A stretch of 48,342 nucleotides of DNA, taken from Spirochaetia bacterium (lineage in GTDB: Bacteria > Spirochaetota > Spirochaetia > Treponematales > Breznakiellaceae). The position numbers and the translations under genes were made by a program. The notes under the pieces are model-generated. The model saw only the letters and a program-made list of their open reading frames with translations. It was not told the DNA's origin and made no database searches. This document shows, piece by piece, positions 1 through 8,608 of the stretch (position 1 is its first letter; the number at the start of each line of letters is the position of its first letter). The stretch is taken from assembly GCA_026002265.1 (NCBI GenBank), contig BOBG01000004.1, forward strand, positions 1 to 48,342, written 5' to 3'.

Positions 1-2
1 GG

Positions 3-1241
3 TTAACTATTCTTCTGGGTATTAGTATCTTTATTGCGTTGATAATATCCGTGGTCAGTGCTGTCTTTTTGGGGCGCTGGATTGCTAAACCCATACAACG
101 TATTGCTAAACATTTTGGTAAACTTTCAGAGGGTAATGCAGATTTAACCAGGCGGATCGATCTGAAACGAGATGACGAAATTGGAGCGTTAGTAACCGGA
201 TTCAATGTATTTTTGGAAAAACTTTCCGGAATAATCTCTGAAATGAAAAATGCACAAACTCTAATACGGGACTCAAGCCGGGAGCTGGAAAAAAGTACCG
301 ATGCGGAAAATCTTGAAATTACGCAAATAGGAGAGTTGATCAATAAAATTCAGATAGAATTGCATAACCATGATACATTTATGCAAAATTCTTCCGATGC
401 CATTAACAATACGGTACAGCGGCGGTTTACTGCCAATGAACTCATTGCAGTGCAAACGAATGCAATAGAGCAGGCATCATCTTCAATCGAACAAATGGTG
501 GAAAATATCAACTCTGTTTCTGCTTCAATTGAACGGATCGCTAATGAATTTCAAACCTTGCTCACCTCTTCGCAACACGGAGTCAGTACGCAGAATGTTG
601 CCATGGAACGGATTAAAGAAATTTCCGAGCAATCGGTCAGTTTATTGGAGGCTAACACCGCGATTGGAGCGATAGCCGCGCAGACCAATCTTTTGGCGAT
701 GAATGCGGCTATCGAAGCTGCTCATGCGGGCGAGACCGGAAAAGGTTTTGCGGTTGTGGCCGATGAGATCCGGCGTTTAGCGGAAACTTCGAGTCTGCAA
801 TCCAAAACTATCCGTGGAAAAATGAAAGTGATTCAGGAAAGCATCGAGGCCAATGTTCAAGCCTCACATGAATCCGGAAAATCGTTTGGAGAATTGAACA
901 AACAGATCACCAATGCCGAGCGGTTAATGTCTCAAGTAAAAAATACGATGGAAGAACAAAAAACCGGGTCCAAGCAGCTTCTCGAAGCAATTGAAGCGAT
1001 GAATGATGCCACTGAAAAAGTACATAAAAGTTCTGTAGTCATAACAGATCTCAATAAAGTTGTGGTGCAGTCAGTGGAGCAGCTACAGGAAACTGCCCAG
1101 CAAGTTTCAATAAGTACTAGCGAAATTATCAGTGACATAAAATATGTGGAAGCGCAGGCAAAAGAAATTACCGGCATCGTTGCCAAAAATGATGAAGTCG
1201 TACAACACATGGAAGACGCTATCGGCCGGTTTAGAATTTAA
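3..1241 (+). CDS. Methyl-accepting chemotaxis protein, 5' end cut by window edge
   Basis: The reading frame is open to the left edge, so the periplasmic sensor domain and first membrane helix lie outside. What remains is the end of a hydrophobic helix ([17 protein letters not shown]), a HAMP domain ([20 protein letters not shown] onward) and the long cytoplasmic coiled coil. The hairpin tip [18 protein letters not shown], followed by [16 protein letters not shown], is the CheA/CheW contact region of receptors. The protein should relay ligand binding to the flagellar motor through CheA. It ends normally (AIGRFRI) before a mobile-element relic. The start reported by simple ORF calling, TTG at 39, lies inside the helix and is not the true start. 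Ligand unknown. Confidence 0.93.
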   Translation, partial: LTILLGISIFIALIISVVSAVFLGRWIAKPIQRIAKHFGKLSEGNADLTRRIDLKRDDEIGALVTGFNVFLEKLSGIISEMKNAQTLIRDSSRELEKSTDAENLEITQIGELINKIQIELHNHDTFMQNSSDAINNTVQRRFTANELIAVQTNAIEQASSSIEQMVENINSVSASIERIANEFQTLLTSSQHGVSTQNVAMERIKEISEQSVSLLEANTAIGAIAAQTNLLAMNAAIEAAHAGETGKGFAVVADEIRRLAETSSLQSKTIRGKMKVIQESIEANVQASHESGKSFGELNKQITNAERLMSQVKNTMEEQKTGSKQLLEAIEAMNDATEKVHKSSVVITDLNKVVVQSVEQLQETAQQVSISTSEIISDIKYVEAQAKEITGIVAKNDEVVQHMEDAIGRFRI

Positions 1242-1256
1242 GTCCGCCTTACAAAG

Positions 1257-1387
1257 GGTCGCCGTAAAGCCAAGCCTTTAGTCTTGTGGATATAAGAACC
1301 GCTGTAGCAGAAAGTGCAAGCCGTTTGTACTCCAACAAGTTCTATCTATGAAGTAGGAAGCTTTAGCCTTGAGTAGCTCACAACTCT
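1257..1387 (+). mobile_element. Relic of an IS200/IS605-type right end, two partial copies
   Basis: Two stretches, about 1257-1292 and 1352-1387, resemble each other and the segment at 34645-34689. They share a GTAAAGCC...CTTTAG core and a terminal CTTTAGCCTTGAGTAG / CTCACAAC motif. The text between them (GAAGTAGGAAGC before the second copy) resembles the transcribed 3' end of tnpB elements, which yields the TnpB guide RNA. No tnpB reading frame survives. The distal end runs over the TGA stop of fliI at 1378-1380. The family assignment is from pattern recognition of IS605 right ends, without alignment. Confidence 0.55.
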
Positions 1388-2712
1388 TCTGGCGGAATAG
1401 TGATTCCGGTTATTTCAGACATTTTTTGTGCAGTTTCACTGAAAGGAGCTTTTTCGCCGATTTCTTGGATGAGAAAATCTTCAATCGCACTATGCTTTGC
1501 GATGGCATCGTCAATCGATTTATTTGCACCCGCATGGTAAGCGCCGACATTGATCAAGTCAGAATTTTCCGCATACACTGCCATAGAACGCCGGATGCTG
1601 CCGGCTGCTTTTGTTGTAGCGGGACCGGACACTGCGGGCGCAAGCCGGGAAACACTCGCTAGAACGTCGATGGCCGGATAATGGTATGCGCGTGCCAATG
1701 ACCGTGAAAGGACAATATGTCCGTCAAGAATCCCCCGTACTGTGTCAGAAACCGGCTCGTCAAGATCATCCCCATCAACCAAAATCGTATAAAAACCGGT
1801 GATAGTACCTTTGTCGGAGGTACCGCAACGTTCCAAAAGCCGAGGCATTTGGTCGAATACACTCGGAGTGTAACCGCGCGTGGCCGGCGGTTCACCAGTC
1901 GCAAGGCCGATTTCCCGCATAGCCCGTGCGAACCGGGTGATCGAATCAAAGAGCAACATAACATCTTTACCTTGATCCCGGAAATATTCCGCGATAGCAG
2001 TTGCGATGTAGGCACCTCTGAGCCGGGACAGAGGTGGCGAATTCGAGGGAGTAACTACAAGAACTGAACGGGCAAGTCCTTCAGGTCCCAAATCGTTTTC
2101 AATAAACGAATTCACTTCCCGGCCCCGTTCTCCAATCAATGCCACAACATTAACATCTGCATTAGTATTCCGGGCGATCATACCGAGGAGAGTCGATTTT
2201 CCCACGCCGGATCCGGCAAAAATACCGAGGCGCTGCCCCTTACCGGCAGTCAATATTCCATCAATGGCCCGAACTCCGGTGACAATCCGCTCATTTACGG
2301 GCCGGCGCTTCAGAGGATCCGGCGCGTGTGCCAACGCGGGGTACCGGATCGATGCTTCGACTTCTCCCTTGTCATCAATCGGTCTGCCGCGGGCATCCAA
2401 CACCCGTCCCAACAGCTTATCAGATACACCGACATCGAGACGAGAACCGGACGCAACGACCCGGTTTCCCACCTCAATACCGTCAGTTTCTTGATAAGGC
2501 ATGAGCTGGACTATTTCACTGTTGAGACCAACGACTTCAGCAAAAATCGGTCCGGGGCTTTTTGGAGCTTCGATCCGGCACATTTCACCAATGACTGCAA
2601 CCGGCCCCCGGCTTTCAATGAGTAAACCTTGAACTCTGGAAATATGGCCGACGCATTTGATCGTATCAACCCGCGCCGCGGTGTCTAAATATTTTTTGAC
2701 GAGTGTTTCCAC
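1378..2712 (-). CDS. fliI: Flagellar export ATPase FliI
   Basis: This 444-residue protein is the usual length for FliI, the F1-beta-like ATPase that powers the flagellar type III export gate. Walker A GSGVGKST is at residues 167-174 and Walker B VMLLFDS at 251-257, followed by TRFARAMREIGLATGEPP, typical of FliI/SctN. The start is GTG, and its first base overlaps the fliH stop (TAGTG), so translation is probably coupled. It is the last flagellar gene here; fliJ, the usual next gene, is absent. The C terminus (ITIPPEEL) ends in a TGA that lies inside an IS605-like right end, so the last residues may have been altered by that insertion. Confidence 0.97.
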   Translation of the reverse strand: METLVKKYLDTAARVDTIKCVGHISRVQGLLIESRGPVAVIGEMCRIEAPKSPGPIFAEVVGLNSEIVQLMPYQETDGIEVGNRVVASGSRLDVGVSDKLLGRVLDARGRPIDDKGEVEASIRYPALAHAPDPLKRRPVNERIVTGVRAIDGILTAGKGQRLGIFAGSGVGKSTLLGMIARNTNADVNVVALIGERGREVNSFIENDLGPEGLARSVLVVTPSNSPPLSRLRGAYIATAIAEYFRDQGKDVMLLFDSITRFARAMREIGLATGEPPATRGYTPSVFDQMPRLLERCGTSDKGTITGFYTILVDGDDLDEPVSDTVRGILDGHIVLSRSLARAYHYPAIDVLASVSRLAPAVSGPATTKAAGSIRRSMAVYAENSDLINVGAYHAGANKSIDDAIAKHSAIEDFLIQEIGEKAPFSETAQKMSEITGITIPPEEL

Positions 2713-3665
2713 TAATTTTTTTGACCTTTTTCCAAAGAGGACTTCGCTATAATCGGCGAAATTTCGAGAATCCGGCTTTCAAGTTCAGCAAGCTGGCTGC
2801 TGATCCGGGCATCAACCTCACCGAAGTCAGTTTCAATGACACAGCCGCCCGGATCCATCAAAGAATCTTCCAATACTTGAATATCTTTTAAACCTTCGAC
2901 CTGGGAAATAAATTCTTTTGTATGTTCAGTCGTCATTTTGAGATCAGCCACATTGACTCTAATTGTAACAGTTCCCCGGCTTTTTACCTTCCGGAGAGCT
3001 TCAACCACGTTAGAAATGATAATATCATGCTGATTCTCAGAAATAACCTTGATCACTTTCCGGGAAATTAACAATACCAGATCGATGATCTGCTGTTCAG
3101 TTTCTGCAAGAACCGCCTCACGCTGATCCTGAACACGCTCCAGTACGGTGTGCATCCGTGCGATTAAACGATCCGACTCGGCTTTACCCTCCGCGAATCC
3201 GGCATCCCGACCTTCTATTGAAGCCTGATTCCGGGTTTCCTTACGCTCCTGCTCAAAAATTGTCTGACTCGATTGAGTTAATTCATCGGCTTTTTTTTGA
3301 GCTTCACCCAGAATCCGGGCAGCCTCATCCGCGGCCGCCTGACGGCGCGCCTGAGCCTCGTTAGTTTTCCGTTGAACTTCTTGAAAGGCCGTTTCTTTTG
3401 CCTGGTTGATAATGTTATCTGCTTCGGCCTTGGCAGCATTAATCAAAAGTTCTTTTTCAACTTCCCATTGCGCTTGAAAGGCCTCAGCTTCTTTTTTAAG
3501 ATCAGCAACAGTCGGTCCCTGGTATTCTTCGACTGCCTGCGGATCTTCAGTTTCCTTTTCTTCCTCCAAGAGATAGGCTAATTCCGGAAACGAATAAGGC
3601 GAATTAATCACTACAACTGACGGATCCCGTGCAATTTCCTCTGCCCTAAAAAGTGACTTTGCCAT
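2712..3665 (-). CDS. fliH: Flagellar assembly protein FliH
   Basis: This 317-residue protein has a long charged coiled coil (about residues 55-190) rich in Ala, Glu, Lys and Gln. The C-terminal domain (LISRKVIKVI..., then DPGGCVIETDFGEVDARISS) is characteristic of FliH and the V-ATPase E-like stators. FliH dimers bind and regulate FliI and help dock export substrates at the basal body. The ATG at 3663-3665 overlaps the fliG stop by one base (TAATG). The protein is longer than enteric FliH (about 235 residues), mainly through the coiled coil, as in other spirochaetes. Confidence 0.93.
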   Translation of the reverse strand: MAKSLFRAEEIARDPSVVVINSPYSFPELAYLLEEEKETEDPQAVEEYQGPTVADLKKEAEAFQAQWEVEKELLINAAKAEADNIINQAKETAFQEVQRKTNEAQARRQAAADEAARILGEAQKKADELTQSSQTIFEQERKETRNQASIEGRDAGFAEGKAESDRLIARMHTVLERVQDQREAVLAETEQQIIDLVLLISRKVIKVISENQHDIIISNVVEALRKVKSRGTVTIRVNVADLKMTTEHTKEFISQVEGLKDIQVLEDSLMDPGGCVIETDFGEVDARISSQLAELESRILEISPIIAKSSLEKGQKN

Positions 3666-4717
3666 TATACCACCAACTCATCTTCACCGGCACGGGCAAT
3701 AACGATGGTTCCCTGATCCTCCAGTTTCCGGATGATGGATACAATCCGCTGTTGGGCTTCCTCAACATCTTTCAACCGTACCGGACCCATGAACTCCATG
3801 TCTTCCTTCAACATTCCGGCCGCACGTTTGGACATATTCCGGAAAATTTTATCTTGTACCTCGGTATCAACCGATTTCAGAGCTTTGGCTAACTCCTGAG
3901 TATCAACTTCCCGGAGCACTTTTTGGATTGCCCGGTCGTCAAGCATGACAACATCTTCAAACACGAACATCCGTTTTTTGATCTCTTCGGCGAGTTCCGG
4001 ATCCTCATCTTCCAACGACTCAATGATTTGTTTCTCCGATGCCCGGTCAACAAGGTTGAGAATTTCAACGATGCTCTCAACGCCGCCGGCAGCAGTATAA
4101 TCCTCGCTGGAAAGTGTGGACAGTTTCTTCTCCAAAACCCGTTCAACTTCGCGAAGCACTTCCGGACTCGTCCGATCCATAGTCGCAATACGCCGGGCAA
4201 CATCACTCTGCACTTCAGTGGGAAGATTCTGGAGAATAATCGAAGCTTTATTCGGTTCAAGATATGCCAGAATCAACGCAATCGTTTGGGGATGTTCTTG
4301 CTGGATAAAGTTCAAGAGATGTGCCGGATCAGTACGCCGGATAAAATCAAAGGGACGTACCTGCAAACTTGAGGTCAACCGGTTTATCACATCAGTGGCC
4401 TTCTGACTACCAAGGGCTTTTTCCAAAAGTTCCCGGGCATAGTCAATACCGCCGGCCGTGATAAATTGATTTGCCATCATCAGTTCCTGAAATTCCTGCA
4501 AGATGGCATCTTTCTGTTCCGGATCCACTGTTTCCAGCCGGGCAATTTCAAAGGTAAGGGTCTCTATCTCGTCTTCCCGGAGATATTTAAATATCTCAGC
4601 GGAAACCTCGGAACCCATCGTCACCAAAAAAATGGCCGCCTTCTGCCTTCCGGTGTAATTATTTCCACTTTTCTTTTTTTTAGCGCTATGTTCGCTATCA
4701 GCGGCCGCTTTTGCCAT
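3665..4717 (-). CDS. fliG: Flagellar motor switch protein FliG
   Basis: A 350-residue FliG, the rotor protein that links the MS ring (FliF) to the C ring and meets the stator. The N-terminal region (GRQKAAIFLVTMGSEVSAEI) is the FliF-binding domain. The middle EHPQTIALILAYL is the conserved EHPQ motif that contacts FliM. The C-terminal domain carries the charged torque helix (DDRAIQKVLREVDTQELAKA). It starts with ATG preceded by GGAGG and abuts the fliF stop with no gap. Treponemes usually carry two fliG genes; this one, inside the fliF-fliH cluster, corresponds by position to the operon copy. Confidence 0.96.
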   Translation of the reverse strand: MAKAAADSEHSAKKKKSGNNYTGRQKAAIFLVTMGSEVSAEIFKYLREDEIETLTFEIARLETVDPEQKDAILQEFQELMMANQFITAGGIDYARELLEKALGSQKATDVINRLTSSLQVRPFDFIRRTDPAHLLNFIQQEHPQTIALILAYLEPNKASIILQNLPTEVQSDVARRIATMDRTSPEVLREVERVLEKKLSTLSSEDYTAAGGVESIVEILNLVDRASEKQIIESLEDEDPELAEEIKKRMFVFEDVVMLDDRAIQKVLREVDTQELAKALKSVDTEVQDKIFRNMSKRAAGMLKEDMEFMGPVRLKDVEEAQQRIVSIIRKLEDQGTIVIARAGEDELVV

Positions 4718-6424
4718 TTATTCCTCCAAAAGCCATGTCCGGATAAGTTGAGCGACATCATCCGGGTGTTGTTTTGCCATATTGGTAACATTATTTATTA
4801 GTTCAAGACGCGCCCGTTCTTCGACAGAGAGTTGAGCTTCAGTACCTTCAGCATCAACTTGCATAAGCGCACTTTCCCGCAGTGCCTGCTCCCGCCGCGC
4901 CCGTTCTTCCTCTGCAAGGCGCCGCTTGCGTTCCATTTCCTTGGTGATCAACCGGATAATCACAAATATAATAAGCAAAGCCGCAAGCCCGGCAAGGAGA
5001 ATCAACAACAGAAGCTGAGTCCGCTGCTGCTTGTGATAGGCACTGTCTTCACTTTGAAACTGCTCGGTCCGGTCAAAGGGAATATTTGTTACCGTGACTG
5101 AATCGCCCCGGTTTGCATTATAACCAATAGCATTTTGAATCAAGGATTGAACTTGACGGATAACTTCCGGTGGCACTGGAGTATACTCCCGTTCGAGGGA
5201 ACCATCATCTGCAATAATCGGCTTTTTATCCTCACCGTACCGGACCTTCCATGTTCCGTCAATATTTGCAGAAATGGTTACCCGGTCTATAGATGGATTC
5301 CGTTCTTCAACGGTGGAACGTCTATTCAGTTCCTCATTTTTAACTTCTGTATCCTGAGTAACTTCGCCGTACATATTCGCCATATCCCGGTAAGCCGGAG
5401 CAGTTTGCCCCTCAACGCCGGCCGGGCCTTCGGGTGTGTAACCGGTTCCTTTCCATGCGGTCCTGCTAGTTGTCTGGGACCGGGTGACAGAAGACACGAT
5501 CTGTGAGTCATCGTAGGGTGTGTTTGGATTATCAGCAATAATGGTAAAAGGGAAAAATTCGTCAGTATTAACTGCTTTTTTGGAGAGATCCATGTCAATC
5601 TTGATCGAAAGATCCCGGACACGGTCCTTGTTGAAGGTTTGCTGCAGGGAACTGAGGATGAGCGCCCGGTACTGGGTTTCCATTGACCGGATCATCTTGC
5701 TCCCTCTTTCAATGAGGCTAAGCCGGTCCGCGTCCGCCAATCCGGCAAAATCGTTGAGTACCAGTCCGTTTTGATTCGCTATAACGATATTGTCGTCAGT
5801 GAGTCCCTCAACCGCATATTTCAGGATCTTCTGAATTCCTTCGACTTTTTTCCGGTTTTCTGCTATATCGCTGCCGGGTTTTGGAACAATAATTACACTC
5901 GCAGTTGTCGGATTCTGATCCGCACCGAAAAGCGCCCGTTCCGGAGAAACAATGGTAACATTGGCATCATCAACATCTTCAAGCGCTTTAATATGATCAG
6001 TGACCATTTGAGTAATGGCCCGCCGGAGGTTGACATTGCGCTCAAAATCCGTGATCGTCCACCGATCCCGGTCAAAAATCGCCCACGGATCCGTCCCGGT
6101 GGGGATCAAATCCTCACTCATGAGGATAGAACGCATCCGGCGTGCAGTCGCAGCATTTTCTACCATAATAACGCCGGCCGGCGAAAGTGAGGTTCGGACG
6201 CCTTCTTTGTTAATCCGGGTGATAGCCCGGCTCCGGGCATCCTCATCTTGAATCGGTACATCAATAACCGGTGCAAGAGTCGGTGAGGCCGATACCGAAA
6301 ACAGCACAATGATTCCGGCAACAGCCACCACAATGATACCAATCAGTATCAGTTTTTGTACGAGTGACCATTTTCCCCACAATGTTTTTATCTGATTGCC
6401 AAGTTTTTTGAAAAATTCGATCAC
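4718..6424 (-). CDS. fliF: Flagellar MS-ring protein FliF
   Basis: The 568-residue protein forms the membrane ring of the flagellar basal body. It has an N-terminal membrane helix (about residues 24-46), the YscJ/FliF periplasmic repeats containing NVTIVSPERALFG, and a second membrane helix (about 470-492, LLLLILLAGLAALLIIFVII). The C-terminal tail ends in DDVAQLIRTWLLEE, the FliG-binding peptide. The start is GTG with GGAGG about nine bases upstream. A 34-bp gap separates it from fliE, and fliG follows directly. Confidence 0.96.
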   Translation of the reverse strand: MIEFFKKLGNQIKTLWGKWSLVQKLILIGIIVVAVAGIIVLFSVSASPTLAPVIDVPIQDEDARSRAITRINKEGVRTSLSPAGVIMVENAATARRMRSILMSEDLIPTGTDPWAIFDRDRWTITDFERNVNLRRAITQMVTDHIKALEDVDDANVTIVSPERALFGADQNPTTASVIIVPKPGSDIAENRKKVEGIQKILKYAVEGLTDDNIVIANQNGLVLNDFAGLADADRLSLIERGSKMIRSMETQYRALILSSLQQTFNKDRVRDLSIKIDMDLSKKAVNTDEFFPFTIIADNPNTPYDDSQIVSSVTRSQTTSRTAWKGTGYTPEGPAGVEGQTAPAYRDMANMYGEVTQDTEVKNEELNRRSTVEERNPSIDRVTISANIDGTWKVRYGEDKKPIIADDGSLEREYTPVPPEVIRQVQSLIQNAIGYNANRGDSVTVTNIPFDRTEQFQSEDSAYHKQQRTQLLLLILLAGLAALLIIFVIIRLITKEMERKRRLAEEERARREQALRESALMQVDAEGTEAQLSVEERARLELINNVTNMAKQHPDDVAQLIRTWLLEE

Positions 6425-6458
6425 CTCGTCCCTCCGCGGCCGATCAGTTTATACTATG

Positions 6459-6827
6459 TTACCGGGTATTGATAATATCCTTCCAGCTCTGTACAACACG
6501 ATTGAGTACCGTCCGTGTGATAGTCAGTGACATGGTGGCTTTAGCTTGAGCAATTGTCACATCATGGGCATCAACCGAATTCGGATTCACAATCGCAGCC
6601 TGCATAAGAGTTTCTGCTGTCTGCTGATCACCGGAAACCTGATCCAGTGCCTTGAGCATTACATCTTCAAAGGTACCAAACCGGGTAACAGCCTCGGTAC
6701 CAATTTTTTCGCCAAGCTCAGAAATCGCACGGCCGCTCACCGAAACCGGCGACATATGCAGAGGATTGGTGAGATTCAAAGGGAGCGTTTGAGTTATTGA
6801 AATCAATTCCGGACGTGGAACAATCAT
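6459..6827 (-). CDS. fliE: Flagellar hook-basal body junction protein FliE
   Basis: FliE links the MS ring to the rod. The C-terminal half (residues about 60-122) shows the family pattern: FEDVMLKALDQVSGDQQTAE, NPNSVDAHDVTIAQAKATMS and a final helix with RTVLNRVVQSWKDI. The ATG at 6827 was chosen because GAGG lies just upstream and because the longer open frame (to 6899) adds residues unlike FliE. This gives 122 residues, close to the family size. flgB and flgC, which precede fliE in Treponema pallidum, are not here; tRNA-Cys and a transposase lie upstream instead. Confidence 0.9.
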   Translation of the reverse strand: MIVPRPELISITQTLPLNLTNPLHMSPVSVSGRAISELGEKIGTEAVTRFGTFEDVMLKALDQVSGDQQTAETLMQAAIVNPNSVDAHDVTIAQAKATMSLTITRTVLNRVVQSWKDIINTR

Positions 6828-6960
6828 ACAGCCTCGCAAATCCGGCAAACCGGAAAATAAATTCTGCACATGGAAACCATGCTTTTGAAAAAAAAGCATA
6901 GCACATTATCAGTATTATGGCAAGCCCGGTTTAGAAAAATTCGGCAGGATAAAAAACAGA

Positions 6961-7032
6961 AGGCACCGGGCGGAATCGAACCGTCGCATAAAGGTTTTGC
7001 AGACCTCTCCCTTACCGCTTGGGTACGGTGCC
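6961..7032 (-). tRNA. tRNA-Cys (anticodon GCA)
   Basis: The 72-nt minus-strand sequence folds as a cloverleaf. The acceptor stem is GGCACCG/CGGTGCC with a U discriminator, as in cysteine tRNAs. The D stem is CCC/GGG. The anticodon stem GAGGT/ACCTT holds loop CTGCAAA, giving anticodon GCA. The variable loop is TATGC. The T arm GACGG-TTCGATT-CCGCC has one A:C mismatch. CCA is not encoded. A strong promoter lies upstream at 7045-7073. Confidence 0.93.
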
Positions 7033-7044
7033 ATTTCATGATCA

Positions 7045-7073
7045 AGTATACAAAAAATGACTTTTTTTGTCTA
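7045..7073 (-). promoter_or_regulatory. Promoter of tRNA-Cys
   Basis: On the minus strand TAGACA (7068-7073) and TATACT (7045-7050) are separated by exactly 17 bases. The -10 box ends 12 bases before the tRNA 5' end. Both hexamers match the sigma-70 consensus at five of six positions. Confidence 0.8.
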
Positions 7074-7082
7074 GCTTTTTTA

Positions 7083-7294
7083 GGACAGACCTCGCCTTCA
7101 AAACGAGGGCTTTTTAGCCCGGATAGAATCCGGCTGGACTGCTTCATCGACATCCTGCTCAGTCGCTTGCGCACAGGAACTTAACTTTTCGCCGGATTGT
7201 ATACATTAAAAGTCACCCCATCAAAAGCATCCTTCCGTTTCCTCCGAAAAATATATCAAATTATAGACATAATTTCTGGATTCAAGGTCTGTCC
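7083..7294. repeat. Inverted pair of RAYT-type elements (GGACAGACC / GGTCTGTCC)
   Basis: GGACAGACC (7083-7091) and GGTCTGTCC (7286-7294) face each other about 200 bp apart, immediately upstream of the RAYT gene. Six further copies of the same 9-mer pattern (GGWCWGWCC) occur in the window at 7894, 9540, 9584, 11282, 42405 and 42448. An inverted pair of short elements beside a RAYT gene is the arrangement expected of REP/BIME-like sequences mobilised by such enzymes. Confidence 0.6.
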
Positions 7295-7373
7295 TATAAA
7301 AAATGAATCAAATTACCACCTTCACACCGTACTCATGTATGGTTGTTTATGCAAATTTTATGGAGGAATTTTT

Positions 7374-7916
7374 ATGACGCATACAGCGAGAGGTGCGACC
7401 AATTTAGGTCTGACGTACCATGTTGCTTCAGAGGTTAACCGGCGAGCTTATGAACTGGAGCCGGTGGAAGACAGAAAATTATTTCTTGCAGTTATCAGGG
7501 AGGCAAAAACCAAAAAAGGCTTTAAATTTGAACTGTGGAATTTTTGTATTATGTCGAATCATTTTCATTTTCTTATTACGCCTCATGAAGGTCAAAGTCT
7601 TTCAGAGATAATGAAATGGATAAAACAAGTCTTTGCAGTTCGGTGGAATACAAAGCACCAGCAAACCGGCCATTTTTGGGGAGACCGGTTTTATTCGCGG
7701 GTAATTCAGAACGAACTTGATTTCTGGAATGTGTATAATTACATTGACAAAAATCCAGTTGTTGCTGGACTCGTAGAGAATCCGGAAGACTGGGAATATA
7801 GTGGCGCATATCATCTTGAGCATATTATCACCGATATTCTGTCACCGGTAACGGCGGTTATCCTAGAGGTCTTCAAATGGGATGGTAGGTATAGGTCTGA
7901 CCTATATTCTTTTTAA
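7374..7916 (+). CDS. REP-associated tyrosine transposase (Y1/IS200-like, RAYT)
   Basis: A 180-residue single-strand transposase of the Y1 HUH family. The metal-binding HFH motif is at H63-H65 (MSNHFHFLITP). The likely catalytic tyrosine is Y123 in YIDKNPVVAGLV, matching the YIxxNPV signature of RAYTs. The start ATG at 7374 follows GGAGGAATTTTT; the longer open frame from 7197 has no ribosome site. There is no partner tnpB. The last codons lie in a palindrome, ATAGGTCTGACCTAT (7891-7905), one of the window's GGWCWGWCC elements, so the gene carries its own recognition-like sequence at its 3' end. The gene looks intact and potentially active. Confidence 0.88.
   Translation: MTHTARGATNLGLTYHVASEVNRRAYELEPVEDRKLFLAVIREAKTKKGFKFELWNFCIMSNHFHFLITPHEGQSLSEIMKWIKQVFAVRWNTKHQQTGHFWGDRFYSRVIQNELDFWNVYNYIDKNPVVAGLVENPEDWEYSGAYHLEHIITDILSPVTAVILEVFKWDGRYRSDLYSF
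7894..7902. repeat. RAYT-type element inside the 3' end of the transposase gene
   Basis: GGTCTGACC is the centre of a 15-bp near-perfect palindrome (7891-7905, mismatch only at the central base). It encodes residues GRYRSDLYSF at the transposase C terminus. Confidence 0.6.
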
Positions 7917-8062
7917 CCATTTTTGCCATCAAATTCAGAGCTAAATAGTCAAAATAGGCTTGGATATTTACACTAATTAACCTCAAAATATTTTTCCCGG
8001 TGATGCGCCATGGAAAAGACAGGGAAGCTTAGTGATTTTTTTCAAGAAGGGGGTCCCAAAGG

Positions 8063-8092
8063 TTGACGGGGGGGGGGCAAGTATGGTAGAGT
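8063..8092 (+). promoter_or_regulatory. Probable phase-variable promoter with a 10-G tract
   Basis: TTGACG (8063-8068) matches the -35 box, and TAGAGT (8087-8092) is a fair -10 box 18 bases downstream. Ten consecutive G (8068-8077) overlap the last base of the -35 box and fill most of the spacer. Slipped-strand changes in the G run would alter the spacer and so promoter strength. Poly-G tracts in tpr promoters of Treponema pallidum are known to work this way. The only gene positioned to use it is the lipoprotein at 8191. Confidence 0.6.
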
Positions 8093-8106
8093 CCTTGTCA
8101 AGATTT

Positions 8107-8168
8107 GTACGCTAGAAGCGTGCAAGCAGGTATACACCGTCGTCCCAGTGAATTTTGCGGTAGGTGTA
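8107..8168 (+). other. Structured 5' leader of the lipoprotein gene
   Basis: Two inverted repeats lie between the poly-G promoter and the start codon. GTACGCT/AGCGTGC (8107-8113 and 8117-8123) has a 3-nt loop and one G-U pair. TACACC/GGTGTA (8133-8138 and 8163-8168) has a 24-nt loop. The roughly 95-nt leader could affect translation or stability; no known riboswitch was recognised. Confidence 0.4.
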
Positions 8169-8190
8169 ACCAAAAAATCATGGAGGTTGT

Positions 8191-8580
8191 ATGAAAACTA
8201 CACAAAAATGGAATAAGTTGTTTCTGTTGGGAATCATCGGTATGGTGCTGACATTCGGATTGGTTGTTATCAGTTGTGATGAGGTGTACGAATACTCTGA
8301 AACAGTAGAGGGTGTAACCTTTAAAGCGACACTCACACTGAAAAGTGACGGCAAATTTGAAATGAAGGAGACTGGTAGTGGTACGGAGATGACCGTAAAA
8401 GGTACTTACACAAAGAGCGGTTCAAAGGTTACGTTTAAACCTGATGGTGGTGGAGAATTTACCGGCACATTGGATGGTAATAAACTTACTGTTGGCGGCA
8501 CAACACTTACAAAGAAATCTGTTGAAGGTGAAGATGATATTTTCTATGAAGGCCAAGTTTTTGACGTTGTATTTGAATAA
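8191..8580 (+). CDS. Small putative lipoprotein, beta-rich
   Basis: A 129-residue secreted protein with a basic start (MKTTQKWNK), a hydrophobic core and a lipobox-like LVVISC with the cysteine at residue 29. The mature part is rich in Thr, Gly and Lys and alternates like short beta strands (EGVTFKATLTLKSDGKFEMK, then GTYTKSG, GEFTGTLDG), as in lipocalin-like small lipoproteins of treponemes. Function unknown. GGAGG precedes the ATG by about eight bases. It stands alone on its strand behind the 10-G promoter, so it may be a phase-variable surface or periplasmic lipoprotein. Confidence 0.75.
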   Translation: MKTTQKWNKLFLLGIIGMVLTFGLVVISCDEVYEYSETVEGVTFKATLTLKSDGKFEMKETGSGTEMTVKGTYTKSGSKVTFKPDGGGEFTGTLDGNKLTVGGTTLTKKSVEGEDDIFYEGQVFDVVFE

Positions 8581-8608
8581 TCCGGAAACGAGACAAACAT
8601 AATTTTTA

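Noticed and set aside
1257..1387. Functional tnpB gene
   Set aside because: Only the right-end-like segment remains; no reading frame with RuvC motifs is present.
7197..7373. Extended N terminus of the RAYT gene
   Set aside because: No ribosome site upstream of 7197, the region contains a RAYT-type element, and the ATG at 7374 has a strong GGAGG.
7407..7415. A ninth GGWCWGWCC element within the RAYT coding region
   Set aside because: GGTCTGACG differs at the last base and is explained by coding sequence; not counted.
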